Source of the DNA: an uncultured Pseudorhodobacter sp.
GTDB lineage: Bacteria > Pseudomonadota > Alphaproteobacteria > Rhodobacterales > Rhodobacteraceae
Reading direction: 5' to 3'
Length of the DNA stretch: 6,786 nt
Assembly (NCBI GenBank): GCA_945957495.1
Contig: CAMFLG010000177.1
Coordinates: 1 to 6,786, forward strand
Positions 1-5,458 of the stretch are shown here, one piece after another (the stretch's first letter is position 1; every line of letters begins with the position of its first letter). The notes beneath the pieces are model-generated. The model was given only the letters and a program-made list of their open reading frames with translations. It had not been told where the DNA came from and made no database searches. Both the position numbers and the translations under genes were made by a program.

Positions 1-47
1 GAGATTCCTCTACGTCTCGTGGGCTCGGAGATGTGTATAAGAGACAG
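1..47 (+). other. Residual Illumina Nextera adapter (not genomic)
   Basis: Bases 1-5 (GAGAT) match the 3' end of the P7 primer. Bases 6-13 (TCCTCTAC) occupy the 8-base i7 index position; its reverse complement GTAGAGGA is, as I recall, Nextera index N712. Bases 14-28 (GTCTCGTGGGCTCGG) are the read-2 primer segment, and 29-47 (AGATGTGTATAAGAGACAG) are the 19-base Tn5 mosaic end. The order P7 end, index, primer, mosaic end is the exact layout of a tagmentation library adapter. The phaZ reading frame stops matching its family at this junction, which confirms that real sequence begins at 48. This is untrimmed library sequence and not a natural transposon end. Confidence 0.97.
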
Positions 48-1207
48 ATGCCATAGTGGCCCGCGCCTTGTTCCAGATGCTGCGCCTTCTTGCTGTCCGG
101 CAGGCCGGTCAGCATATCAAGCGCGGCCACGCATTGCCCGGGGGCAGAGATATCGTCTTCAGACCCTTCGACCGTCATCACCGACACTTTGGTGATGGCG
201 CCGATATCCACTTTCTTTCCGGCCACCACGAATTCGTTGCGCGCAATCTCGCGGTTCTTGAAGATCCGCTCGACCGTCGAAAGATAGAACTCCGCCGTCA
301 TGTCCATCACGGCCAGATATTCGTCATAGAACCGGTTGTGCGCGTCGTGATCCGAGGCTTGGCCCTGCGCCACGCGCATGATCTGATCGGTAAACGCCTT
401 GCTGTGACGTTCGGCGTTCATCGACATGAAGCTTTGCAGTTGCAGCAATCCCGGATACACCAGACGGCCAACGCCCATGTATTTGAAGCCCACCCGCTGG
501 ATCGCGATCTGCTCCAGTTGACCCATGGTGATTCGGCGGCCAAAGTCGGTCACATCGGTTGCCGCGGCGTCCGGGTCAATCGGCCCACCGATCAGCGTCA
601 GGCTCAGCGGCTGTTCTTCCGGGTGCTCTGCGGCCAGATAGGCGGTCGCGGCCAGAGTCAAAGGTGCAGGTTGGCACACGGCGATGACATGCGTATCCGG
701 GCCAAGGGCGCGCATGAATTCGACGAGATACAGGGTATAATCCTCAATATCAAACTTTCCGGCCGATACCGGAATGTCCCGCGCATTGTGCCAATCCGTC
801 ACATAAACGTCGGCATCGGGCAGCAGGCTGGAAACGGTAGAGCGCAGCAAGGTGGCGTAATGGCCCGACATTGGCGCCACCAACAGCACTTTTCGCGCCA
901 TTGGCGGACGGCGGCGCACGAAAAACTGCACCAGATCGCCAAAGGGGCGTTTCACGATGGTCTGCACGTCAACGAGGTGGTCTTGGCCCTCCGGGCCAGG
1001 GATCGAACGGATTCCCCAGTCCGGCTTTGTCACCATCCGGCTGAAGCTGCGCTCTGTCACCTCGCCCCAGGCTGCAACGACGCTCAGCATCGGGTTCAAG
1101 GTCATCGAAAAGGCCGGGTAGGATGCCATCGCCCGCGCCGTGGCACCCATCCACTCATTGGTGTTACGGATGCTTTCCATCAGGTCGTAGGTGGCCATAT
1201 ACTTCAT
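48..1207 (-). CDS. phaZ: Intracellular PHB depolymerase PhaZ, 3' end missing
   Basis: This enzyme breaks down intracellular PHB granules to release 3-hydroxybutyrate units. It is an alpha/beta-hydrolase-type protein of the PhaZa1 family. The start ATG at 1207-1205 gives MKYMATYDLMES, typical of family N-termini, and AAGGAG (1218-1213) lies 5 bases upstream; the second Met (residue 4) is too close to that site. The nucleophile is Cys178 in AVCQPAP, the acid is Asp351 or Asp352 in EDDISAPGQC, and the base is His384 in GHYG. The spacing agrees with the C183/D355/H388 triad known in Ralstonia eutropha. The frame runs 386 complete codons and then enters adapter sequence, so about 30-40 C-terminal residues are absent. 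This is a contig-end artefact, not a mutation. The gene diverges from phaC across 103 bases that hold a PhaR-like palindrome, which suggests shared control. I am very sure of the family. Confidence 0.95.
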
Positions 1208-1241
1208 GAAGTCTCCTTGCGGGGAGGGGCCCCGGCCCTTT

Positions 1242-1270
1242 CGCCGCATGCCCAAGCGGGCGAGGCGGCG
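1242..1270. repeat. GC-rich inverted repeat in the phaZ-phaC intergenic region
   Basis: CGCCGC (1242-1247) pairs with GCGGCG (1265-1270), and GCCC (1250-1253) pairs with GGGC (1258-1261). These flank an AAGC loop, with a small 2x3 internal loop between the two stems. The structure would form in the phaZ 5' untranslated RNA about 35-63 bases ahead of its start codon. There is no T-tract on either side, so it is not an obvious terminator. It could be an mRNA structure or a protein-binding site; nothing in the sequence decides which. Confidence 0.5.
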
Positions 1271-1274
1271 TTAT

Positions 1275-1287
1275 GCTGCATGGCAGC
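1275..1287. promoter_or_regulatory. Putative PhaR operator between phaZ and phaC
   Basis: GCTGC-ATG-GCAGC is a perfect 5-base-arm palindrome with the CTGC-N3-GCAG core also found twice before phaP. PhaR proteins of Paracoccus and Rhodobacter are known to bind TGC-rich sites of this form. The centre is 30 bases before the phaC ATG and 74 bases before the phaZ ATG, so bound PhaR could affect either gene. Assignment to PhaR rests on the shared motif in this window. Confidence 0.65.
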
Positions 1288-1288
1288 G

Positions 1289-1317
1289 AGATTAGGGGCG
1301 AAAGTTTAACATGACAA
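1289..1317 (-). promoter_or_regulatory. Candidate phaZ promoter
   Basis: Read on the minus strand, TTGTCA (1317-1312) matches the sigma-70 -35 box at 5 of 6 positions. After a 17-base spacer comes TAATCT (1294-1289), which matches the -10 box at only 3 of 6. Transcription would start near 1282, inside the GCTGC-ATG-GCAGC palindrome, a sensible position for repression. The -35 would lie within the first codons of phaC. The weak -10 keeps this tentative. I see no convincing promoter for phaC itself. Confidence 0.3.
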
Positions 1318-3104
1318 CTGATGATGATGCCGCAGCTGCAAAATTGGAAAAGATGACTGCCAATCTTGCTAGGATTGAGGCCTTATCAACACGTTTGATG
1401 GCCGCCCTTGCGCAAAAGAAACAGTCAGACCCGGGCGTTCAGGGCCCCGGACAGGACGTGTATCTGAAGGCCGCCGCCGCTTATCTGGCCGGAATGATGC
1501 AAAATCCGGCAAAAGTGCTGGAACATCAGGTCGCCTACTGGGGCAAGACCATGAAACACTATGTCGAGGCGCAGCAGGCCCTGCTCAAAGATGGCAGCGC
1601 CCCGGCTGATTCGGGCCCGAAGGACAAGCGGTTTTCCAACCCATTGTGGGATAGCAACCCCGCCTTCAACTACCTCAAGCAACAGTATCTTCTGAACGCC
1701 GAGGCGGTGCAGACAGCCGTGGGCGATCTTGAAACCATCGAGCCGATCGACAAGCAACGCGTGGCCTATTTCACCAAGCAGATCGTGGATATGCTTTCGC
1801 CCACCAACTTTCTGGGCACCAATCCTGATGCGCTGGAAAAGGCGCTGGAAACCGATGGCGCAAGTCTGGTGAAGGGGCTGGAAAATCTGGTTGCGGATAT
1901 CGAGGCGAACAACGGCGAATTTGGCGTGACCCTTGCCGACCCCGAGGCGTTCACCGTCGGCCAGAACATCGCCACAACGCCGGGATCGGTGGTGTTCCGC
2001 AACCGGCTGTTCGAACTGATCCAGTACAAGCCCACCACCGAAACCGTCTATCAAACGCCGCTGCTGATCTTCCCGCCATGGATCAACAAATTCTATGTGC
2101 TGGACATGAAGCCATCGAACTCGCTGATCAAATGGATCGTCGAGCAGGGCTACAGTCTGTTTGTCGTCTCCTGGGTCAACCCGGACGCCTCTTACGCCGA
2201 TGTCGGCATGGACGATTACATCCGCGAAGGCTTCCTGACCGCCATGGCCGAGGTGCGCCGCATCACGGGCGAGCCTCAGATCAACGCCATCGGCTATTGC
2301 ATTGCGGGCACCACCCTGTCGCTGACCCTGTCGCACTTGCAACGCGCAGGCGACAAGAGTGTGAAATCGGCAACCTTCTTTACCACGCTGACTGATTTCT
2401 CTGACCCGGGTGAAGTGGGCGTGTTCCTGACGGATGATTTTGTCGATGGTATCGAACGGCAAAGCCAGGTTGACGGGATGCTGTCGAGAACTTTCATGAG
2501 CCGCACCTTTTCCTACCTGCGCTCCAATGAACTGATCTACGCCCCGGCGATCAAAAGCTATATGATGGGTGAAACGCCCCCCGCCTTCGATCTTCTGTAT
2601 TGGAATGGCGACGGCACAAATCTGCCCTGCAAGATGGCAATCGAATATCTGCGGGGCCTCTGTCAGGACGATGGTCTGGCGAAAAGCACCTTTGAGGTCT
2701 TTGGCAAGAAGGTCAGCCTGGGCGATATTAAGATCCCGGTCTGTGCCATCGCCTGCGAAACCGACCACATCGCGCCCTGGAAGGCCAGCTTCAACGGCTT
2801 CAAGCAGATGGGGTCTAAGGACAAGACCTTCATCCTGTCGCAATCGGGGCACATCGCGGGCATCGTCAATCCGCCGTCCAAGGGCAAATATGGCCATTAC
2901 ATCAAGGCAGGCCCGGTTGAGGGCGCGCCCGCCGACTGGTTTGAAGGCGCAAGCTTTCATCAGGGCAGCTGGTGGCCGCGCTGGGGCGACTGGCTGGCGG
3001 CGCAATCGGGCGGGCAAATTCCGGCCCGGCAGCCCGGTGATTCGGTGCGCCCCATTCTGGCCGCTGCACCAGGTAGCTATGTGCTGGCAAAGCCAAACGA
3101 TTGA
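1311..3104 (+). CDS. phaC: Class I poly(3-hydroxybutyrate) synthase PhaC
   Basis: PhaC polymerises (R)-3-hydroxybutyryl-CoA into PHB at the granule surface, releasing CoA. The 597-residue length is usual for class I synthases, which work without a PhaE or PhaR-type subunit. A variable, Ala-rich N-terminal region is followed by the conserved N-terminal domain (roughly 100-270) and the alpha/beta-hydrolase catalytic domain. The catalytic Cys330 lies in GYCIAG, Asp485 in ETDHIAPW and His514 in SGHIAGIVNPP, matching the C319/D480/H508 triad of Ralstonia eutropha. Trp431 in LLYWNGDGTNLP matches a conserved Trp. The box reads G-Y-C-I-A-G, with Ala332 where many class I enzymes have Gly. The ATG at 1311 yields the usual MTTDDD-type start; the only ribosome-binding candidate, AGGGG (1294-1298), is distant, so translation initiation may be modest. 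Lysine codons are 25 AAG to 11 AAA, unlike phaP. Confidence 0.97.
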   Translation: MTTDDDAAAAKLEKMTANLARIEALSTRLMAALAQKKQSDPGVQGPGQDVYLKAAAAYLAGMMQNPAKVLEHQVAYWGKTMKHYVEAQQALLKDGSAPADSGPKDKRFSNPLWDSNPAFNYLKQQYLLNAEAVQTAVGDLETIEPIDKQRVAYFTKQIVDMLSPTNFLGTNPDALEKALETDGASLVKGLENLVADIEANNGEFGVTLADPEAFTVGQNIATTPGSVVFRNRLFELIQYKPTTETVYQTPLLIFPPWINKFYVLDMKPSNSLIKWIVEQGYSLFVVSWVNPDASYADVGMDDYIREGFLTAMAEVRRITGEPQINAIGYCIAGTTLSLTLSHLQRAGDKSVKSATFFTTLTDFSDPGEVGVFLTDDFVDGIERQSQVDGMLSRTFMSRTFSYLRSNELIYAPAIKSYMMGETPPAFDLLYWNGDGTNLPCKMAIEYLRGLCQDDGLAKSTFEVFGKKVSLGDIKIPVCAIACETDHIAPWKASFNGFKQMGSKDKTFILSQSGHIAGIVNPPSKGKYGHYIKAGPVEGAPADWFEGASFHQGSWWPRWGDWLAAQSGGQIPARQPGDSVRPILAAAPGSYVLAKPND

Positions 3105-3143
3105 AGTGTCACAGCTTTCCCCTGCGTCAACCCCTGCGACACT
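3105..3143. repeat. Imperfect inverted repeat just after phaC
   Basis: AGTGTC (3105-3110), starting directly after the phaC stop, is complementary to GACACT (3138-3143). CAG (3112-3114) can also pair with CTG (3134-3136) across one mismatch, leaving a 19-base loop. No T-run follows, so it is at best a weak 3'-end stem. The right arm also contains CTGCGAC, part of the CTGCG-rich half-site cluster leading into the phaP operators, so the symmetry may be incidental. Confidence 0.25.
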
Positions 3144-3150
3144 GTCATTG

Positions 3151-3161
3151 CTGCGTCGCAG
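3151..3161. promoter_or_regulatory. Putative PhaR operator, distal phaP site
   Basis: CTGCG-T-CGCAG is a perfect 11-base palindrome with the CTGC-N3-GCAG core. It lies just upstream of the phaP -35 box, with its centre 28 bases from the centre of the proximal site. Two further half-sites, CTGCGTC (3122-3128) and CTGCGAC (3134-3140), precede it. Assignment to PhaR follows from the family's known TGC-rich targets and from the phaR gene immediately downstream. Confidence 0.7.
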
Positions 3162-3170
3162 AAAATTCAC

Positions 3171-3199
3171 TTGAATTGCTGCACTGCAGCATCTATATT
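3171..3199 (+). promoter_or_regulatory. phaP sigma-70-type promoter
   Basis: TTGAAT (3171-3176) and TATATT (3194-3199) are separated by an ideal 17 bases. Transcription would start near 3206, giving a leader of about 43 bases before the phaP ATG. The spacer is almost filled by a perfect palindrome, so a bound repressor would block RNA polymerase directly. This is the best promoter in the window and suits a gene that becomes very highly expressed when derepressed. Confidence 0.75.
3177..3191. promoter_or_regulatory. Putative PhaR operator inside the phaP promoter
   Basis: TGCTGCA-C-TGCAGCA is a perfect palindrome with 7-base arms, the longest such site in the window, containing CTGC-ACT-GCAG (3179-3189). 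It lies wholly between the -35 and -10 boxes. PhaR is known to repress phasin genes until it binds PHB and leaves the DNA. The sequence CTGCACTGC reappears twice upstream of phaR. Confidence 0.8.
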
Positions 3200-3248
3200 C
3201 ATTTCATCAGGAAACGGGCTGACCCCGGAAACCTTAGGAGCAAATGAA

Positions 3249-3698
3249 ATGACCAAAACCACCGATTTCACCAAAGTGATGCAAGACATGATGGTTTCGT
3301 TCCCGGTTGACGCTTCGGCGTTCCAGAACGCTTTCAAAACCCAGGCTGCCTTCGGCGAGAAACTGTCGAAAGTGGCTCTGGAAGCTGCTGAAAAATCGAC
3401 CGAAGTGTCGTCCAAATGGGCGAAAGAAACCATCGCCAAGCTGTCGGGCGCTGCCAAAGCCAAAGCCGAGCCGGCTGAATACACCAAAGCCGTGACCGAT
3501 TTCGCCAGCGCCGCTGCCGAACTGGCCGCTGAAAACCTGGCTGCTTTCGCTGAAATTGCGAAAAAAGTGCAAATGGAAACCGTCGAGCTGATGCTGGCTG
3601 CTGGCAAGGACGCTTCTGCCGAAGCAACCGCCGTCGTCAAAAAAGCCACCGACGAAGTGACCAACGTTGCGAAAAAAGCAGCTGCTGCTGCCAAGTAA
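3249..3698 (+). CDS. phaP: Phasin PhaP, PHB granule surface protein
   Basis: This small amphiphilic protein coats PHB granules, limiting their fusion and shielding the polymer from the cytoplasm. The 149 residues are 26% Ala (39) with 20 Lys and no Cys, and fit the alphaproteobacterial phasin_2 pattern. A granule-binding helical core (about 25-120) includes the recognisable stretch AEIAKKVQMETVELMLAAGK. A Lys/Ala-rich tail ends in VAKKAAAAAK. The ATG at 3249 has AGGAG (3236-3240) 8 bases upstream and gives the family-like MTKTTDFTKVMQDMM. The longer in-frame TTG at 3171 is rejected because it overlaps the promoter. Codon use differs from phaC: 17 of 20 Lys are AAA and about half of the Ala codons are GCT, consistent with very high expression. 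A palindromic operator sits within its promoter, and a hairpin and terminator follow. Confidence 0.95.
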   Translation: MTKTTDFTKVMQDMMVSFPVDASAFQNAFKTQAAFGEKLSKVALEAAEKSTEVSSKWAKETIAKLSGAAKAKAEPAEYTKAVTDFASAAAELAAENLAAFAEIAKKVQMETVELMLAAGKDASAEATAVVKKATDEVTNVAKKAAAAAK

Positions 3699-3702
3699 GG
3701 AT

Positions 3703-3718
3703 TGATCCCCCAGGATCA
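3703..3718 (+). other. Small hairpin after the phaP stop codon
   Basis: TGATCC (3703-3708), loop CCCA, GGATCA (3713-3718) form a perfect 6-base stem 4 bases after the phaP TAA. No T-run follows, so it is unlikely to terminate transcription alone. Together with the stronger hairpin at 3756-3776 it may protect the phaP transcript's 3' end; that role is inferred. Confidence 0.45.
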
Positions 3719-3755
3719 GGCGTCATTTCCCTTCCTCCCGGGGCAATGATGCGCG

Positions 3756-3787
3756 GGGCGGGCCTTGTGCCCGCCCTTTACTTTTCT
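3756..3787 (+). terminator. Rho-independent terminator between phaP and phaR
   Basis: GGGCGGGC (3756-3763), loop CTTGT, GCCCGCCC (3769-3776) form a perfect 8-base GC stem followed by TTTACTTTTCT. It should end the abundant phaP transcript before phaR, keeping the phasin and its repressor as separate units. The T-rich tail runs into the first TTTCTCTGCACTGC repeat of the phaR control region. Confidence 0.85.
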
Positions 3788-3834
3788 CTGCACTGCCCTA
3801 AGGTTTCTCTGCACTGCAATAAGAATGCTGCACG
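3783..3834 (+). promoter_or_regulatory. Putative PhaR autoregulatory operator repeats
   Basis: TTTCTCTGCACTGC occurs perfectly at 3783-3796 and 3804-3817, 21 bases apart, which is two helical turns on the same DNA face. The second copy continues to CTGCACTGCAA, one base short of the CTGC-N3-GCAG operator. TGCTGCAC (3826-3833), identical to the left half of the phaP proximal operator, follows. The cluster ends 18 bases before the phaR ATG. PhaR is known to repress its own gene in related bacteria. A possible weak promoter, TTTACT (3777-3782) with TAAGGT (3799-3804), overlaps the repeats but is not convincing. Confidence 0.7.
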
Positions 3835-3851
3835 AACCGGGGAGGGCCAAG

Positions 3852-4412
3852 ATGGCCGAAACTGCCAAGCCATTGCTGATCAAGCGCTACGCAAGCCGCC
3901 GTTTGTATAATACCGAAACGTCCGACTATGTGACGCTGGAAGATATCGCGGGGTTCATCCGCGCGGGCCGCGAAGTGCAGATTGTCGATCTGAAATCCGG
4001 CGACGATCTGACACGGCAATACCTGCTGCAGATCGTGGCCGAACATGAATCCAAGGGCGACACCGTTCTGCCGACGAACGTGCTGACCGACCTTGTGCGC
4101 AGCTACACCACCAACATCCAATCCGTCGTGCCGCAGTTTCTGGCCGCCAGTTTCGAGATGTTGCGCGATGGCCCGACCAAGGTGATCGAGAATATGAACG
4201 CCATCCCGAATCCGCTGACGGCGATGCCGGGGTTCGATCTGATGCGCAAACAGCAAGAAGCGTTCATGAAAACAATGATGGGCGGCGTGCCCGGCTGGGG
4301 CGGCACCGGGCCGTCCAGTGACGACTCTGGCGGCTCTCAAGACCCCGCCGAGGAACTGGCAGAGATCAAGAAGCAGTTTGCAGAACTGCAAAAGAAGCTG
4401 TCGAAACTCTGA
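3852..4412 (+). CDS. phaR: PHB-responsive transcriptional repressor PhaR
   Basis: PhaR binds operators of phasin genes and of its own gene. It also binds PHB, so new polymer draws it off the DNA and lets phasin be made. The 186 residues begin MAETAKPLLIKRYASRRLYNT, the hallmark of the PHB accumulation-regulator DNA-binding domain (about 8-68). The second PHB_acc domain (about 72-115) includes LPTNVLTDLVRS and VVPQFLAASFEMLRDG. A Gly/Ser/Asp linker (144-164) leads to a short C-terminal coiled coil, EELAEIKKQFAELQKKLSKL. The ATG at 3852 is chosen because GGAG (3841-3844) lies 7 bases upstream and the protein then starts as family members do. In-frame starts at 3825 (ATG) and 3765 (TTG) would place the operator or the terminator inside the gene. 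This is unrelated to the PhaR subunit of class IV synthases. Confidence 0.95.
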   Translation: MAETAKPLLIKRYASRRLYNTETSDYVTLEDIAGFIRAGREVQIVDLKSGDDLTRQYLLQIVAEHESKGDTVLPTNVLTDLVRSYTTNIQSVVPQFLAASFEMLRDGPTKVIENMNAIPNPLTAMPGFDLMRKQQEAFMKTMMGGVPGWGGTGPSSDDSGGSQDPAEELAEIKKQFAELQKKLSKL

Positions 4413-4415
4413 CCG

Positions 4416-5363
4416 ATGCCCGAAGCACAGGGCCGCGTCACCCTTTGGGGCATTGAAGTCTTTCTTGCGGTCGCCGAAGAGGGCGCGATTTCCACGGCGG
4501 CCAAGCGTTTGGCCGTCAGCCCTTCGGCAATCAGTCAGCAGTTGACCGGCCTTGAAACCGCCTTGGGTGCGGTCTTGCTGGATCGGTCCGCCCGCCCGAT
4601 GGGCCTCACCCCGGCGGGGGCAATGTTCCGCCGCCACGCGCAAACCATCGTGAACACCGAGGCAGAGGCCCGCGCCGATCTGGCGATGGCCGATCTGTCG
4701 GGCCTGACGACGCTGCGGTTGGGCATGATCGAGGATTTCGATGCCGAGGTGACGCCGGGCCTGCTGTCTGCCTTGGCGCAGGAATTGAAGGGCTGCCGTT
4801 TTCTGCTGGAAACCGGGGCCAGCCACCGTCTGCTGGATCAACTCGACAGCCGCTCGCTGGACATCGTCGTTGCTGCCGATCTGGGGTCGGAATCCAGCGA
4901 AGGCAATTGGCGCGAGGTGCATCCGGTCCTGGCAGAGCCGTTTCTGGCGGTCACGCCAAAAGGCAAGAACCATGGCGATCTGCCCCTGATTCAATACACG
5001 GCGCGGCATCTGATGGGTCGCCAGATTGCCGGGCACCTTGCCCGCCAGAACATCCGCCTGACGCACCGCTTTGAACTCGACAGCTACCGCGCGATTCTGG
5101 CCATGGTGGCGGCGGGGCAGGGCTGGACGATTCTGACCCCGCTTGCCCTGCATCACGCCACCCGGTTCCGCGAGGGCGTCGATGTGGCGCCTCTGCCGTT
5201 TGAACCGTTGGAGCGTACCCTGGCCCTGTCCGCGCGGGCGGGCGTGCTGCGCGACATTCCGGCGCAGGTTGCCGGGCGCCTGCGCAGCCTGATCCAGACG
5301 CAGATCGTCGATCCGGCGCAGGCGGATTGGCCTTGGCTGGGGCAAACGCTGCGGGTCCTGTAA
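4416..5363 (+). CDS. LysR-type transcriptional regulator downstream of phaR
   Basis: The 315-residue length is typical of LysR regulators. The N-terminal winged helix-turn-helix spans about residues 8-67, with FLAVAEEGAISTAAKRLAVS followed by SPSAISQQLTGLETALG and LLDRSARPMGLTPAG. A substrate-binding, periplasmic-binding-protein-like domain runs from about 95 to 295 and would sense an unidentified small molecule. The ATG is 3 bases after the phaR TGA and no good ribosome-binding site precedes it (only weak AAGAAG near 4392), so translation is probably coupled to phaR. It is co-directional with its neighbours and has no divergent partner gene, unlike many LysR genes. The target is unknown; a role in PHB or carbon-overflow control is inferred from position only. 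The 95 bases after it, up to the next gene, show no clear terminator or promoter. Confidence 0.9.
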   Translation: MPEAQGRVTLWGIEVFLAVAEEGAISTAAKRLAVSPSAISQQLTGLETALGAVLLDRSARPMGLTPAGAMFRRHAQTIVNTEAEARADLAMADLSGLTTLRLGMIEDFDAEVTPGLLSALAQELKGCRFLLETGASHRLLDQLDSRSLDIVVAADLGSESSEGNWREVHPVLAEPFLAVTPKGKNHGDLPLIQYTARHLMGRQIAGHLARQNIRLTHRFELDSYRAILAMVAAGQGWTILTPLALHHATRFREGVDVAPLPFEPLERTLALSARAGVLRDIPAQVAGRLRSLIQTQIVDPAQADWPWLGQTLRVL

Positions 5364-5458
5364 CGCCACGTCTCTTGCACCGGTCCCGGGCGCGTCATTT
5401 CCGCTTTGCCTTTTTCCCGCCCGCGCGTTAGGCCCGCCTGACCCTGAAAGGAACGCCC

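Noticed and set aside
29..47. Tn5 mosaic end as sign of a natural transposon
   Set aside because: It is directly preceded by the Nextera read-2 primer, an 8-base index and the P7 end, so it comes from library preparation.
56..1309. 417-codon open frame on the plus strand
   Set aside because: It lies antisense to phaZ, which has a complete catalytic triad. The plus-strand product is His/Arg-rich with no recognisable domain, as expected from the opposite strand of a GC-rich gene.
1425..3170. 581-codon open frame on the minus strand
   Set aside because: It is antisense to phaC over nearly its full length, is rich in His/Arg/Gly/Gln, lacks family motifs, and would start at the phaP promoter.
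3171..3248. Longer phaP beginning at TTG 3171
   Set aside because: That TTG is part of the -35 box, and the extension overlaps the operator and the -10 box. AGGAG plus ATG 3249 gives the expected phasin start.
3167..3694. 175-codon minus-strand frame opposite phaP
   Set aside because: It is the mirror of the Ala/Lys-rich phasin and reads as low-complexity Ala/Ser/Phe sequence; phaP has the promoter, ribosome-binding site and family match.
3765..3851. Longer phaR beginning at TTG 3765 or ATG 3825
   Set aside because: The extension would translate the terminator and the operator repeats and adds residues not typical of PhaR N-termini; ATG 3852 has its own GGAG.
3798..5369. 523-codon minus-strand frame opposite phaR and the LysR gene
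   Set aside because: Both plus-strand genes have clear domains; the antisense product is Arg/Gln/His-rich with no motif.
5364..5458. Terminator or promoter between the LysR gene and yjdM
   Set aside because: The T-run near 5410-5415 has no matching GC stem before it, and TTGCCT lacks a fitting -10 box at the right distance.
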